From Alphaproteobacteria bacterium casp-alpha6 (GTDB taxonomy: Bacteria > Pseudomonadota > Alphaproteobacteria > Rhodobacterales > Rhodobacteraceae): 64,000 nucleotides of DNA. A model generated the notes under the pieces. It was given only the letters and a program-made list of their open reading frames with translations. It made no database searches and was not told the DNA's origin. A program made the translations under genes and the position numbers. Positions 53,210 to 63,467 of the stretch are shown one piece after another. Numbering within the stretch: position 1 is the first letter of the stretch; every line of letters starts with the position of its first letter. The stretch lies in assembly GCA_001510135.1 (NCBI GenBank), contig LFER01000042.1, forward strand, positions 96,338-160,337. Reading direction: 5' to 3'.

Positions 53210-55990
53210 ATGGCTCTCTCTCGACGCACAGGGCAACGTTTCCAAGCCTCCATCTGGCCCGGCTTTGTGGATGCGATGACCGGTCTTCTGCTGGTTTTGA
53301 TGTTCGTTTTAACGATCTTTATGGTTGTCCAGTTTGTATTGCGCGAAACCATCACCGGTCAGGAAAGTGAACTGAACCAGTTAAGCGCAGAAATTGCCGC
53401 GATTTCCGAAGCCTTGGGTTTGGAACGGGCAAAAGTCGTTAATCTCGAAGGGGAACTTGGAACGCTCAAGTCAACTCTGGATGAAACAAATTCCGAACTG
53501 ACCCGTCAAAATCGCCTGATCTCGGCTTTGACCATTGAACGGGATGAAGCGCTGTCTGCACTGAGCGGTGCAACTGCGAAAATTGCCTCATTTGAAGAAC
53601 AAGTCGCAGGGCTATTGGCGGCACAGAGTCAGGATAAAGCAACCATTGCATCCTTAGAAAGCACCAAGGAAACGCTTCTGTCAGAGCAAGAGGCTTTAAA
53701 TCTTGCTCTTGCATCTGCACGTGATGAAATCGACCAAGCTGCAGAAGAAGCACGGCGTAAGGCTGCAGAGCGGGAGGCCCTGGAAGCATTGATCGCCTCT
53801 CTTGAAGCCCAGAAAAGTGAGAGTGCTGAACGCATCGCCTCCCAAGCGACAGAATTGAAAAGACTTGAGGATGTTATCAGTGAAAAAGAAGCAGCTCAGC
53901 TTATTTCGGATGCTGCTGCTAAGGCGCTACGCGAAAAGCTAGCCAATGCTGATGCCGAACTGACAGCGATGAGCCTCGCCTTGGAAGAGCAACGCAAACA
54001 GGCAGAGGATTTGCTCATCACTCTGGCGGCTGCAGAGGCTGCCAAGGCTGATTATGAACAACAGCTTCAAGATACGCTTTTGGCCTTATCCGTCGCCAAT
54101 AACAAGACAGACGAGCAAAGCTCGGAAATCATCGAATTGCAAGTGCAGTCAGACCAACTCCGAGGTGACATCAAAGATGCTGAAATAGCTTTGGCCGCAG
54201 CTTATGCTCAGCAGGTTAATCTTGAGGCGCGGATCAAAGATCTTGAAGCACAGATTTCGGCGGAAAAGCAAATCTCGCAGGAGGCACAAACCGCTCAGCA
54301 AATGTTGGTCGCGGCGCGCGAAGAGTTAAACGATCGATTGGCGCAAACTTTACTAAATTTGACCCAAACTCAATCAGAGCTTGATGGTTCAAAAGCTAAC
54401 GTGTCAGAGCTTAAGCAGTTATTAGAGCAGGTAGAGAACGACAGCACGACAACCCAGATTGCCCTAGAAGACCGATTGGCCGCAGCAATCGAAAATCTTT
54501 CTGCTGCCAGATCTGAACGTGACCAGATACGCGATCAGATGAATGCTTTGACCAAAAATTTGGCAGCAACCGGTGAGGATCTGAAAAACGCCAAGGACCT
54601 GATCGCAACATTGACGGAAAAGAACCGTTTATTGGAAAGCGACGGAGCGTCGCAGAAACAAGAACTGGACGATTTAAACAACGTTTATGGCGTGGTGCAG
54701 TCTGAACGGGACAGTCTTCGCGATAAATTGGCTGAAGCTGTACTCAATCTCACAAAATCTGACACAGAGTTGGAAAATGCGCGTGCACAAAGCGATCAAC
54801 TGATTTTGGATTTACAGGCGCTTAGATCAACTGCAGAGCAAACGGTGGGGGACGTTGAAACACGCCTTGCTGATGCGCTTGCGTCCTTGGCGGAGACGCA
54901 AAAAGAACGCGCAGAATTAAAAAGCCAACTGGCAGAGGCTATTTTGAACCTGACCCAGTCAAAAACCGCCGCTGAAAAATTGCAAACTGCGCTCGATGCT
55001 CTGGCGTCATCAAAAGACAGCAACGCAGCCTCGGTTGAGAAAGAACTTGCGCGCGCGCTTGCGGAATTGGCGGTCTCTGAAACCAAATCAGATGATTTAC
55101 AGGCACAGCTTAAATCAGCGATTGCGGCAAAGCTTGCTGCTGAAGCTTTGTCTGACACGCGCCTTGATGAGTCGGTCGAAAAGGAAATTTTGCGCCAAGA
55201 GGCGTTAAAGAAGCTGAAAGAATCAGAAGTCGCGCTGACCAAATCCGAGGAAGAAGCGCTCAAGCTGCAAAAACAAACCACAGCTTTGAATGCGCAGGTG
55301 GCTGAGCTTCGAAAACAATTGGGCCAGCTTCAGGTCTTGTTGGAGGAGTCTGAGGCGGCTGATCGGGACAACAAAGTGCAGCTGCAAAATCTGGGGAATC
55401 GTTTGAACGCGGCTCTGGCAAAGGCTGCCGCAGAAGAACGCCGGCGCCGAAAGCTTGAGGAAGAAGAAAGAAAAAGGCTTGAAAAAGAGCTGCTTGAAAA
55501 AGAAGAACTGGCAAATCAGGCCATGGATCTCGCAAAATATAAGTCGGAATTTTTTGGTCGCATGAAGGATTTTCTGGGGGAGCGCGAAGGTGTGCGGATT
55601 GTCGGCGACCGTTTTGTCTTTTCGTCAGAAGTCCTTTTTGCACTGGGAAGTGCGGATTTATCGGCTGAAGGGGCGGCGGAGCTTATGAAAGTTGGGCAGA
55701 TTTTGAACGAGATCATGTCAGACATCCCTGAAAATATAAACTGGGTGATCAGAGTGGACGGACACACGGATAATAGCCCCATCCGTAATTCGATATCTTT
55801 TGCTGATAATTGGGAGTTGAGCCAGGCGCGGGCGCTGTCGGTGGTTCGCTTTATGATCTCAGAACTTTACATTCCCCCAGCCCGTCTATCTGCCAATGGA
55901 TTTGGAGAGTTCCAACCGCTTAACCCTGCAGATACGCCCAAAGCAAGAGCGCAAAACAGACGCATTGAGCTTAAGCTGACAGAAAAATAA
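53210..55990 (+). CDS. MotB/OmpA-like protein with very long coiled coil
   Basis: The 926-residue protein has one N-terminal membrane helix (about 18-45) with Asp21 in FVDAMTGLLLVLMF, the position of the ion-binding Asp of MotB, ExbD and TolR. A predicted coiled coil rich in Ala, Glu, Lys and Gln fills residues of about 50-775. Part of it (374-630) is made of four 60-67-residue repeats, each beginning with a variant of DKLAEAVLNLT. An OmpA-like peptidoglycan-binding domain (about 780-926) contains DGHTDNSPIRN and ends NRRIELKL. It is 35 bases downstream of the MotA-like gene. Confidence 0.83.
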   Translation: MALSRRTGQRFQASIWPGFVDAMTGLLLVLMFVLTIFMVVQFVLRETITGQESELNQLSAEIAAISEALGLERAKVVNLEGELGTLKSTLDETNSELTRQNRLISALTIERDEALSALSGATAKIASFEEQVAGLLAAQSQDKATIASLESTKETLLSEQEALNLALASARDEIDQAAEEARRKAAEREALEALIASLEAQKSESAERIASQATELKRLEDVISEKEAAQLISDAAAKALREKLANADAELTAMSLALEEQRKQAEDLLITLAAAEAAKADYEQQLQDTLLALSVANNKTDEQSSEIIELQVQSDQLRGDIKDAEIALAAAYAQQVNLEARIKDLEAQISAEKQISQEAQTAQQMLVAAREELNDRLAQTLLNLTQTQSELDGSKANVSELKQLLEQVENDSTTTQIALEDRLAAAIENLSAARSERDQIRDQMNALTKNLAATGEDLKNAKDLIATLTEKNRLLESDGASQKQELDDLNNVYGVVQSERDSLRDKLAEAVLNLTKSDTELENARAQSDQLILDLQALRSTAEQTVGDVETRLADALASLAETQKERAELKSQLAEAILNLTQSKTAAEKLQTALDALASSKDSNAASVEKELARALAELAVSETKSDDLQAQLKSAIAAKLAAEALSDTRLDESVEKEILRQEALKKLKESEVALTKSEEEALKLQKQTTALNAQVAELRKQLGQLQVLLEESEAADRDNKVQLQNLGNRLNAALAKAAAEERRRRKLEEEERKRLEKELLEKEELANQAMDLAKYKSEFFGRMKDFLGEREGVRIVGDRFVFSSEVLFALGSADLSAEGAAELMKVGQILNEIMSDIPENINWVIRVDGHTDNSPIRNSISFADNWELSQARALSVVRFMISELYIPPARLSANGFGEFQPLNPADTPKARAQNRRIELKLTEK

Positions 55991-56054
55991 TCATGGAAAC
56001 TTGGATTTGGTGGACAAACAGAAATTCTATTTGCGCCCAAGATGTAAATATCAC

Positions 56055-56408
56055 TTAAAATTCGAATTGAACGATTTTGTTTTCTAATTCATTTCCGTTT
56101 TGGATCAATTTAACAATGCCTTGGTAGGCGCCTTTGGGCCAAAGGTTCTGTTTTCTCTTTAATCCTGCCGCACGCATCATTTGTGCTTGGGCTTTGGGCA
56201 TTGTGGCGTCATGGGCAAAAACCGTTCCCTTGGGCCCTCTTATTTCAAAACGTAGGACGTCCTCGGCCCGAAGTCCGAAACCATAGACCCAAAGCACAAG
56301 CGCGTTGGATCCGCGCGTCAACTGGGGACCTGTTGCAGTGCCAGCCTTTATTGTCGCATAGTCTGGAACCGCGTCGCTAAAACCGGCAGACAATAATCCG
56401 CCGGCCAG
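56055..56408 (-). pseudogene. C-terminal fragment of an M23 peptidase cut off by a stop codon
   Basis: After the TAA at 56409-56411, the same reading frame continues for 117 codons, beginning LAGGLLSAGFSDAVPDY. This matches, from memory, the C-terminal domain that normally continues from M23 peptidases of this type in roseobacters (WK-DPL-x-Y/-GGLLxAGF). The stop sits where a tyrosine is expected. An in-frame TTG at 56393 could restart translation, but there is no clear ribosome site, so I treat this as a separated fragment. A sequencing error or readthrough could also explain it. Confidence 0.65.
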
Positions 56409-57023
56409 TTAGTCCAAGGGATCTTTCCAAAGTGTTGTCTGATCTGATGTGGTGCAATTGATGCGGTCTTTGGGATGAAAAGGATCGATGACCTTTTGAT
56501 CTTTACGCATCGTGAGGTGAAGATGGGGGAATTCAGTGCGCCCGCTGAGCCCGATTTGACCGAGTATTTCGCCGGCAGCCACTTTTTGCCCTTTCTGTAC
56601 TCTGATGCTGCCCTGTTTCATATGGCAATATTGCGTTGTCCAACCGGTTTCATGGGTAATCACAACGCCGTTTCCGCAGTTCTTACCCTGAAAATCGGAT
56701 CGATTTTTTGAAGATAGTATCTGGTCCTTCATCCCATCACGCAGACCAGCCACGCGCCCCTCGGCGGCAGAAAGCACATTCACGCCATCTTCCATTTGCC
56801 GCAGAGTTATAAGTGCGAAATCCGTTCCCTTATGCCCGTCATAACTTAGCCCGGAGCAGGTGAAATCCGACGCTCCAGCTGTTGTGTCATGGTCGACGTA
56901 CTGCTGAATGTAACAGGACCTGTCCAATGCGCAGTCCACTGGAAAAGAAAGCTCAAACCCCTGTACCCCAGCAGCCTGCGATATGCAGGCCACAATGAGG
57001 ATTGCGCAGAAGCGGCGGATCAA
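56409..57023 (-). CDS. M23 family metallopeptidase, truncated by in-frame stop
   Basis: The 204-residue protein has a signal peptide (RFCAILIVACISQAAG) and the LytM/M23 zinc site: His64 and Asp68 in GHKGTDFAL, and HLHLT near the C-terminal end of the domain. Disulfide-forming cysteines (Cys31, Cys37, Cys56) are present. It would cut peptidoglycan cross-bridges in the periplasm. The zinc site is complete, so the truncated product could still act, but the following 117-residue domain is lost. Its start overlaps the clpA stop (ATGA), so the two genes are coupled. Confidence 0.85.
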   Translation of the reverse strand: MIRRFCAILIVACISQAAGVQGFELSFPVDCALDRSCYIQQYVDHDTTAGASDFTCSGLSYDGHKGTDFALITLRQMEDGVNVLSAAEGRVAGLRDGMKDQILSSKNRSDFQGKNCGNGVVITHETGWTTQYCHMKQGSIRVQKGQKVAAGEILGQIGLSGRTEFPHLHLTMRKDQKVIDPFHPKDRINCTTSDQTTLWKDPLD

Positions 57024-59350
57024 TCTGCCGTCAGTAACGGGGGTTTGTTACCAGAGAGACGTGGTTTTGCTGGTCCTTCAAGCTTCAGCACCAATTCGCC
57101 CTTGTGAACCCCTACTTTCACAAGACCGCCTTTTGCCAATTTGCCAAAGAGCAATTCTTCCGCGAGCGGCTTTTTGATATGTTCTTGGATCACACGGGCA
57201 AGCGGGCGGGCGCCCATTTTTTCGTCATATCCTTTATCAGCAAGCCATTCAGCCGCCGCTTTGGACAGTTCAATGGATACATGGCGATCCATCAGTTGCG
57301 CCTCAAGCTGCAGAACAAATTTTTCAACGACCTGAAGAATGGTTTCCTTGGGCAATGGCGCAAAGCTTATAACAGCGTCCAATCGGTTGCGGAATTCTGG
57401 CGTAAACATGCGTTCAATCGCGGCGGTGTCTTCGCCTTCGCGCCGGTCGCGACCAAAACCGATGGCGGCCTTGGCCATATCCGCTGCACCCGCGTTTGAC
57501 GTCATGATCAAGATCACATTGCGGAAATCCACGGACCGTCCGTTGTGATCTGTCAATGTGCCGTGATCCATGATCTGCAACAGGATATTGTAGACATCAG
57601 GATGCGCTTTTTCGATCTCATCCAAGAGAAGAACGCAATGGGGATGCTGATCAACCCCATCGGTCAATTGCCCGCCCTGATCAAATCCGACGTAACCGGG
57701 AGGTGCGCCGATCAGACGGCTGACGGCATGTTTTTCCATGTACTCAGACATATCGAAACGCAACATTTCGACACCCAGAACATCAGAAAGCTGTTTGGCC
57801 ACCTCTGTTTTACCAACCCCAGTCGGCCCCGCAAACAAATAGCTGCCAATCGGCTTTTCGGGTTCACGCAATCCAGCACGGGCAAGTTTGATTGCCGAGG
57901 ATAACGCTTCGATTGCAGCATCCTGACCAAAGACCACCCGTTTCAAAGCGGGTTCCAGATCCTTAAGCACGGCGGCATCATCCTTGCTGACATTCTTTGG
58001 CGGAATGCGGGCAATTTTGGCAACGACGGCTTCGATTTCTTTTATCCCGATGGTTTTACGGCGTTTGCTTTCCACGACAAGGTGTTGTGCCGCGCCAGCT
58101 TCGTCGATCACATCAATTGCCTTGTCTGGTAATTTGCGGTCGGTGATGTAGCGTGCAGAGAGTTCCACTGCAGATTTGATGGCTTCGGCTGTGTATTTTA
58201 TATTGTGATGGTCTTCAAAGTATCCCTTGATCCCTCGAAGAATTTTGATGGTATCGTCCACACTAGGTTCTTTAACATCAATTTTTTGGAACCTTCGGCT
58301 GAGCGCTCTGTCTTTTTCAAAGTGCTGACGGTATTCTTTGTATGTTGTGGATCCCATTGTGCGTAACTTACCGCCCTGCAAGGCTGGTTTGAGCAGGTTT
58401 GATGCGTCCATCGCACCGCCAGAAGTGGCACCGGCGCCAATCACAGTGTGGATTTCATCAATGAATAATACGGCGTCTGGATGCGCCTCCAGTTCATTGA
58501 CCACGGCTTTCAACCGCTCCTCAAAATCCCCCCGATAGCGGGTACCAGCCAAAAGCGCGCCCATATCCAAACTGTATATCGTTGTTTTGGAAAGGACTTC
58601 TGGCGTATCGCCACCGACAACCTTGCGCGCAAGGCCTTCTGCAATAGCGGTTTTGCCAACACCCGGATCCCCAACAAGAAGAGGGTTGTTCTTGCGTCGA
58701 CGGCACAGCACCTGCACACACCGTTCAACTTCTTCATCGCGCCCAATCAGCGGGTCAATGTTTCCTTCGGCGGCTTTGGCATTCAGATCTATGCAATATT
58801 TGGACAGTGCCGATTCTTTGGCCTCTTCAGCAGAGTTTTGATCACCGGAAAACGGGTCATCCTCTTTTTCGCTGGATCCAATAACGGGCCGAGATTCGCC
58901 ATAAGAAGGGTCCTTTGCAACGCCATGGGCAATAAAATTCACCGCATCGTAGCGTGTCATATCCTGCTCTTGGAGGAAATAGGCTGCGTTTGATTCCCGT
59001 TCAGCAAAGATCGCGACCAAAACATTGGCACCGGTCACCTCTTTGCGACCAGACGACTGCACATGGATTGCGGCGCGTTGGATCACACGCTGGAAGGCCG
59101 CGGTTGGCACAGCTTCGGAGCCTTCAATTTCCGCGACCAGACTGTTTAAATCATGATCGATGAAATCCACCAAACTGGACCGCAATTCCGAGATGTCCAC
59201 GTCGCAGGCTTTTAGCACCTTTTGTGCATCTGGTTCATTGATCAATGACAACAGCAGATGCTCAAGCGTCGCAAATTCATGGGATCGCGCATTCGCCAGC
59301 GCGAGTGCAGAATGAATTGCCTGTTCTAAACTTGTTGAAAACGAAGGCAC
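57020..59350 (-). CDS. clpA: ATP-dependent Clp protease ATP-binding subunit
   Basis: The 776-residue unfoldase carries an N-terminal repeat domain (SLEQAIHSALALANARSHEFATLEHLL) and two AAA+ modules, with Walker A sites GDPGVGKT and GPTGVGKT and Walker B LLLDEIEKAHP in the second. The first is followed by the loop seen in ClpA rather than the long M-domain of ClpB. It feeds ClpP, with ClpS (encoded at 32.2 kb) as adaptor. The longer frame starts at 59368, but GTG at 59350 has AAAGGAG eight bases before it and gives the family N-terminus. Confidence 0.94.
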   Translation of the reverse strand: MPSFSTSLEQAIHSALALANARSHEFATLEHLLLSLINEPDAQKVLKACDVDISELRSSLVDFIDHDLNSLVAEIEGSEAVPTAAFQRVIQRAAIHVQSSGRKEVTGANVLVAIFAERESNAAYFLQEQDMTRYDAVNFIAHGVAKDPSYGESRPVIGSSEKEDDPFSGDQNSAEEAKESALSKYCIDLNAKAAEGNIDPLIGRDEEVERCVQVLCRRRKNNPLLVGDPGVGKTAIAEGLARKVVGGDTPEVLSKTTIYSLDMGALLAGTRYRGDFEERLKAVVNELEAHPDAVLFIDEIHTVIGAGATSGGAMDASNLLKPALQGGKLRTMGSTTYKEYRQHFEKDRALSRRFQKIDVKEPSVDDTIKILRGIKGYFEDHHNIKYTAEAIKSAVELSARYITDRKLPDKAIDVIDEAGAAQHLVVESKRRKTIGIKEIEAVVAKIARIPPKNVSKDDAAVLKDLEPALKRVVFGQDAAIEALSSAIKLARAGLREPEKPIGSYLFAGPTGVGKTEVAKQLSDVLGVEMLRFDMSEYMEKHAVSRLIGAPPGYVGFDQGGQLTDGVDQHPHCVLLLDEIEKAHPDVYNILLQIMDHGTLTDHNGRSVDFRNVILIMTSNAGAADMAKAAIGFGRDRREGEDTAAIERMFTPEFRNRLDAVISFAPLPKETILQVVEKFVLQLEAQLMDRHVSIELSKAAAEWLADKGYDEKMGARPLARVIQEHIKKPLAEELLFGKLAKGGLVKVGVHKGELVLKLEGPAKPRLSGNKPPLLTAD

Positions 59351-59496
59351 GTTTGGCGCTCCTTTCATTCAGTGGGCTGCTCACCCTTGTTACCGCTTCT
59401 CCTTAAAGTGTGGTCGAACTCCGCCAGTCTTCAAGTGTTTTTTCGTAAATTTTTGCTTTCATGTCCAAAATTGTTGATGAAGCATCGCCTAAATTG

Positions 59497-60264
59497 TTAA
59501 AATTTATCCTTTCTGCTTCGAATTTCGGCAAATACCTGTGCGTCGGTGGCATTTTGCATCCTAAGGTTGTTACGAATATCCAAGCTATCTGGGCGCAAAA
59601 ATGGATTAGTGGACAGTTCTTCACCAAGGGTGGACGGCACTGTCGGCAGATTTTGTGCCCGTCTGTCGGAAATAGATTGCACCCTTCGTTGCAATTCAGT
59701 GTTTTGAGGTTCGATCGTCAATGCAAATCGCGCGTTTGCAGCAGTATATTCATGGCCGGAACACACAAGGCATTCAGGATCAAGAGCGCTCAGCTTGGAT
59801 AGGCTCTCCCACATTTGGGGGGCACTGCCTTCAAACAACCGCCCACACCCAAGCGCCATCAAACTATCAGCTGTGAATAAAATCTTAGCCGACTTGAAAT
59901 AGACCGCGATATGGCCAATCGTATGGCCAGATACATCGAAAACCTCCCCGCGCTGGGAACCAATTTCAATGAAATCACCCTCGGACACTGCAAGGTCCAA
60001 AGGAGGCAGTCGATGCTGATCTGCTGCTGCACCTATGATACGGGCAGGATGGGAGCGACACAATGCGTCCAGTCCCTGCACGTGGTCCGCATGATGATGG
60101 GTGAGAATCACGTCGGTCAATTCCCATCCCGTCTGTTCCAGCACCTCTTGTATCGGGGCCGCCTCGGGCACATCGACAAGCAGGGTTTTATTACTTTCCT
60201 CATCATGCGCGAGAAACGCATAATTGTCGCTCAGACAGGGTATGGTTATCAATTCAAATGACAT
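59497..60264 (-). CDS. gloB: Hydroxyacylglutathione hydrolase (glyoxalase II)
   Basis: The 255-residue metallo-beta-lactamase-fold enzyme hydrolyses S-lactoylglutathione to lactate and glutathione. The metal motif THHHADHVQGL (HxHxDH) is intact, and further His/Asp ligands lie in DVSGHTIGHI and CSGHEYTAANA. The length is normal. It is divergent from the methyltransferase gene, with 61 bases between the starts, the arrangement often seen in alphaproteobacteria. The minus-strand gap of 146 bases to clpA holds no gene. Confidence 0.95.
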   Translation of the reverse strand: MSFELITIPCLSDNYAFLAHDEESNKTLLVDVPEAAPIQEVLEQTGWELTDVILTHHHADHVQGLDALCRSHPARIIGAAADQHRLPPLDLAVSEGDFIEIGSQRGEVFDVSGHTIGHIAVYFKSAKILFTADSLMALGCGRLFEGSAPQMWESLSKLSALDPECLVCSGHEYTAANARFALTIEPQNTELQRRVQSISDRRAQNLPTVPSTLGEELSTNPFLRPDSLDIRNNLRMQNATDAQVFAEIRSRKDKF

Positions 60265-60325
60265 CGTTCTCTAGACCTGTGCTGTTAATCTTGCGATAGT
60301 CTGTATCAAAGAAGAGAGCTGCGCA

Positions 60326-61090
60326 ATGCATCTAGATGTCCAAGACCTGCGAAACTTTTACTATCGCCAAGCCCTTGGTCGGTCTGTTCAGCGTGTGATC
60401 CGGCAGGAAGTGCTGCGAATTTGGCCCGAATTGAGCGGACAAACTGTCGCAGGCTTTGGTTTTGCAATCCCGTTGCTTCGGCCATTTTTAAACAAATCCC
60501 GACGCGTCATTGCATTGATGCCCGGTCCACAGGGGGCCATGGCGTGGCCGACGTCGCAGGACAATGTGTCCGTTCTTTGTGAAGAGGCAAGATGGCCCAT
60601 CGAAACGGGCCATATTGATCGGTTGATCGTTTTGCATGGACTTGAAACAAGCGATGATCAAAACGCCGTTTTATCAGAAGCCTTTCGGGTCTTGGGCCCG
60701 GGCGGCAAAGCGCTTTTCATCGTGCCGAACCGCGTTGGTCTATGGTCACGCAGCGATCTTACTCCAATGGGATTCGGGCGACCCTACACAAGTGGACAAC
60801 TTGAGACGCAGCTAAGAATACAGGGGTTTTTACCAGAAAAGTCCCTTACGGCGCTTTATCAGCCCCCAACCTTCAAAAAACGCTGGCAACGCTTTGGAGC
60901 CGTAATCGAACGCTTTGGGCGGGGGATGCCGTTTCTGGCTGGCGGGGTGCTTATTGTTGAAGCAAGCAAGCGAGTTCATCCAATTTCCGGAAGCAAAATT
61001 GGCAAAGCTGCCAAGCAAGGTCTAGGTGTCTTGGAGGGCCTGACAAGCGGTAAACCAAAACCGGTTCTGCGACATGGTGATTTTCCCTAA
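60326..61090 (+). CDS. SAM-dependent methyltransferase adjacent to gloB
   Basis: The 254-residue protein has a class-I methyltransferase core: motif I at [14 protein letters not shown] is weak, and the downstream [31 protein letters not shown] region is clear. The C-terminal 80 residues look basic and unordered. The family is found next to gloB in alphaproteobacteria and its methyl acceptor is unknown. It starts with ATG and is divergent from gloB; no gene overlaps its end. Confidence 0.82.
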   Translation: MHLDVQDLRNFYYRQALGRSVQRVIRQEVLRIWPELSGQTVAGFGFAIPLLRPFLNKSRRVIALMPGPQGAMAWPTSQDNVSVLCEEARWPIETGHIDRLIVLHGLETSDDQNAVLSEAFRVLGPGGKALFIVPNRVGLWSRSDLTPMGFGRPYTSGQLETQLRIQGFLPEKSLTALYQPPTFKKRWQRFGAVIERFGRGMPFLAGGVLIVEASKRVHPISGSKIGKAAKQGLGVLEGLTSGKPKPVLRHGDFP

Positions 61091-61235
61091 AGCGCGCTCA
61101 TTGGTGACGCGAATCTCGATCATCAATTTGAAGAAGATTGGATGATAAGCTTACGAAACCCGCCTTATATTTCACAACCTTGGTTCTTGGTTGTTTAAAA
61201 GCGCGAATTTCATTCATTAAATGTGTTCATTGGTG

Positions 61236-61263
61236 TTGCGGGCTTTGAAAGGCTCTGCTACAC
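61236..61263 (+). promoter_or_regulatory. Candidate promoter for the ATP synthase operon
   Basis: TTGCGG and CTACAC are 16 bases apart in the 265-base gap upstream of atpH, about 92 bases before the start codon. The rest of the gap (61091-61355) holds no coding frame with a good start. This is a pattern match only. Confidence 0.3.
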
Positions 61264-61355
61264 CCACGGCGATTTTGCCAGAATTGAGTGGCAGTGTTTG
61301 AAATCTAAAACCGTCGGGCCTTTAGCCCTTACGCGGATTAATCGGAAGGGTGGAT

Positions 61356-61916
61356 GTGTCCGAACCAGCTTCGATATCTTCGGGCATAGCTGCGCGATAC
61401 GCGCAGGCTGTGTTTGAGCTTGCACAAGACCAAGGCCATTTGGATAAGTTGGAGAACGATATCCAAATCCTGAAAGAGGCCCTGTCACAAAGTGTTGACC
61501 TGATGTCTTTGATAAATTCTCCTGTTTACAGCCGTGAGTCGCAATCGAAAGCTGTCTTGGCCGTGGCTGCCAAGATGAAGCTGACAAAAACAATGAGCAA
61601 CACGCTTGGCCTGATGGCATCAAAGCGTCGTTTATTTGTGGTTCCTGCGCTTCTGGATCGCCTCAGTGGGCTGATTGCAGGTCATAAAGGTGAGGTGAGT
61701 GCAGAGGTGACTTCAGCCAAGGCACTGACCAAAGCGCAGTCTGAAAAATTGTCCAAAGCGATTTCAGCGCGCGTCGGCAAAGCCGTAAACATCAATGCGA
61801 CCGTCGATGAGGGCATCATTGGCGGTCTTGTCGTTAAAGTTGGATCGAAAATGATTGATACGTCGATCCGATCTAAATTGAATTCCCTTCAGAACGTAAT
61901 GAAAGAGGTCGGATAA
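61356..61916 (+). CDS. atpH: ATP synthase F1 subunit delta
   Basis: The 186-residue delta subunit joins F1 to the stalk. It has the conserved N-terminal region SEPASISSGIAARYAQAVFELA and the C-terminal IGGLVVKVGSKMIDTSIRSKL. Two in-frame GTG codons lie at 61350 and 61356; the second, behind GGAAGGG, gives the usual alphaproteobacterial start. The stop is directly followed by atpA without spacing, so the two are coupled. Confidence 0.95.
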   Translation: MSEPASISSGIAARYAQAVFELAQDQGHLDKLENDIQILKEALSQSVDLMSLINSPVYSRESQSKAVLAVAAKMKLTKTMSNTLGLMASKRRLFVVPALLDRLSGLIAGHKGEVSAEVTSAKALTKAQSEKLSKAISARVGKAVNINATVDEGIIGGLVVKVGSKMIDTSIRSKLNSLQNVMKEVG

Positions 61917-63455
61917 ATGGGTATCCAAGCAGCCGAAATTTCCGCAATTCTAAAAGAGCAAATCGAAGGCTTTGGTCAAGAGGCCGAAGTCGCCGAGGTC
62001 GGACGCGTCCTGTCTGTGGGCGATGGTATCGCCCGTGTGCACGGACTTGACCAAGTTCAAGCCGGTGAAATGGTCGAATTTCCAGGTGGCATCAAAGGCA
62101 TGGCGCTGAACCTCGAAAGTGACAACGTGGGTGTTGTTATTTTTGGTTCGGACCGCGACATCAAAGAGGGTGACGTTGTAAAGCGGACCAATGCGATCGT
62201 GGACGTGCCTGCAGGTGACGGGCTCTTGGGTCGTGTTGTTGATGGCCTTGGCAACCCGATTGATGGCAAGGGTGCGATTGATGCGTCTGAGCGTCGTATC
62301 GCGGATGTGAAGGCACCGGGCATTATCCCCCGTAAGTCTGTTCACGAACCAATGGCGACCGGTCTTAAATCTGTTGACGCGATGATCCCTATTGGACGTG
62401 GCCAGCGGGAATTGATCATCGGAGACCGTCAGACCGGTAAGACAGCCGTAGCGCTTGACACGATCCTCAACCAGAAAAGCTACAATGATCAAGCGGGTGA
62501 CGACGAAAGCAAAAAGCTTTACTGCGTTTACGTCGCCATTGGTCAAAAGCGTTCCACCGTTGCTCAGCTCGTAAAAAAGCTCGAGGAAAGTGGCGCACTA
62601 GAGTATACAATTGTCGTCGCTGCTACGGCGTCTGACCCAGCGCCGATGCAGTTTTTGGCACCATATGCCGCTACATCGATGGCTGAGTATTTCCGCGACA
62701 ATGGCCGTCACGCGCTCATCATATACGATGATTTGTCAAAACAGGCCGTGTCTTATCGCCAGATGTCTCTGCTTCTGCGTCGCCCACCAGGCCGCGAAGC
62801 ATATCCGGGTGACGTGTTCTATCTTCATTCCCGTTTGCTTGAGCGCTCTGCAAAGCTTAACGAGGAAAATGGTTCAGGATCATTGACGGCTCTGCCGATC
62901 ATTGAAACCCAAGGTGGAGACGTGTCTGCGTTTATTCCAACGAACGTGATTTCGATCACGGATGGTCAGATCTTCCTTGAAACGGAATTGTTTTACCAAG
63001 GTATCCGCCCTGCTGTGAACACGGGTCTTTCCGTGTCTCGGGTTGGATCCTCTGCACAGACATCGGCCATGAAATCTGTTGCTGGCCCAGTGAAACTGGA
63101 ACTGGCGCAGTATCGTGAAATGGCGGCCTTTGCACAGTTTGGTTCAGACCTTGATGCAGCAACTCAGGCTCTTTTGAACCGTGGTGCGCGTTTGACCGAA
63201 CTGATGAAGCAGCCACAGTATTCACCATTGACCAATGCTGAGATTGTCTGCGTGATCTTTGCCGGCACAAACGGCTATCTTGACGGCATTTCGGTGAAGG
63301 ATGTTGGCCGTTACGAAGCAGGCCTTATCTCACATCTGCGCAACAACAATGCGGATTTGCTGTCCTATATCACCAACGAAGACCCAAAAATCAAAGGCGA
63401 AGCGGAAGATAAAATTCGCGCAGCACTCGACGCATACGCCGCAGATTTTGCATAA
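61917..63455 (+). CDS. atpA: ATP synthase F1 subunit alpha
   Basis: The 512-residue non-catalytic nucleotide-binding subunit of F1 has the Walker A GDRQTGKT at 169-176 and the [13 protein letters not shown] signature. The length is standard. A ribosome site AGAGG lies inside the end of atpH. It is followed after 12 bases by atpG in the usual F1 operon order. Confidence 0.98.
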   Translation: MGIQAAEISAILKEQIEGFGQEAEVAEVGRVLSVGDGIARVHGLDQVQAGEMVEFPGGIKGMALNLESDNVGVVIFGSDRDIKEGDVVKRTNAIVDVPAGDGLLGRVVDGLGNPIDGKGAIDASERRIADVKAPGIIPRKSVHEPMATGLKSVDAMIPIGRGQRELIIGDRQTGKTAVALDTILNQKSYNDQAGDDESKKLYCVYVAIGQKRSTVAQLVKKLEESGALEYTIVVAATASDPAPMQFLAPYAATSMAEYFRDNGRHALIIYDDLSKQAVSYRQMSLLLRRPPGREAYPGDVFYLHSRLLERSAKLNEENGSGSLTALPIIETQGGDVSAFIPTNVISITDGQIFLETELFYQGIRPAVNTGLSVSRVGSSAQTSAMKSVAGPVKLELAQYREMAAFAQFGSDLDAATQALLNRGARLTELMKQPQYSPLTNAEIVCVIFAGTNGYLDGISVKDVGRYEAGLISHLRNNNADLLSYITNEDPKIKGEAEDKIRAALDAYAADFA

Positions 63456-63467
63456 GAGGATACCCCT

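Noticed and set aside
52002..55990. Zorya anti-phage system
   Set aside because: The channel-and-OmpA pair is similar in outline, but no ZorC, ZorD or ZorE-like gene adjoins it, and the coil is on the wrong partner.
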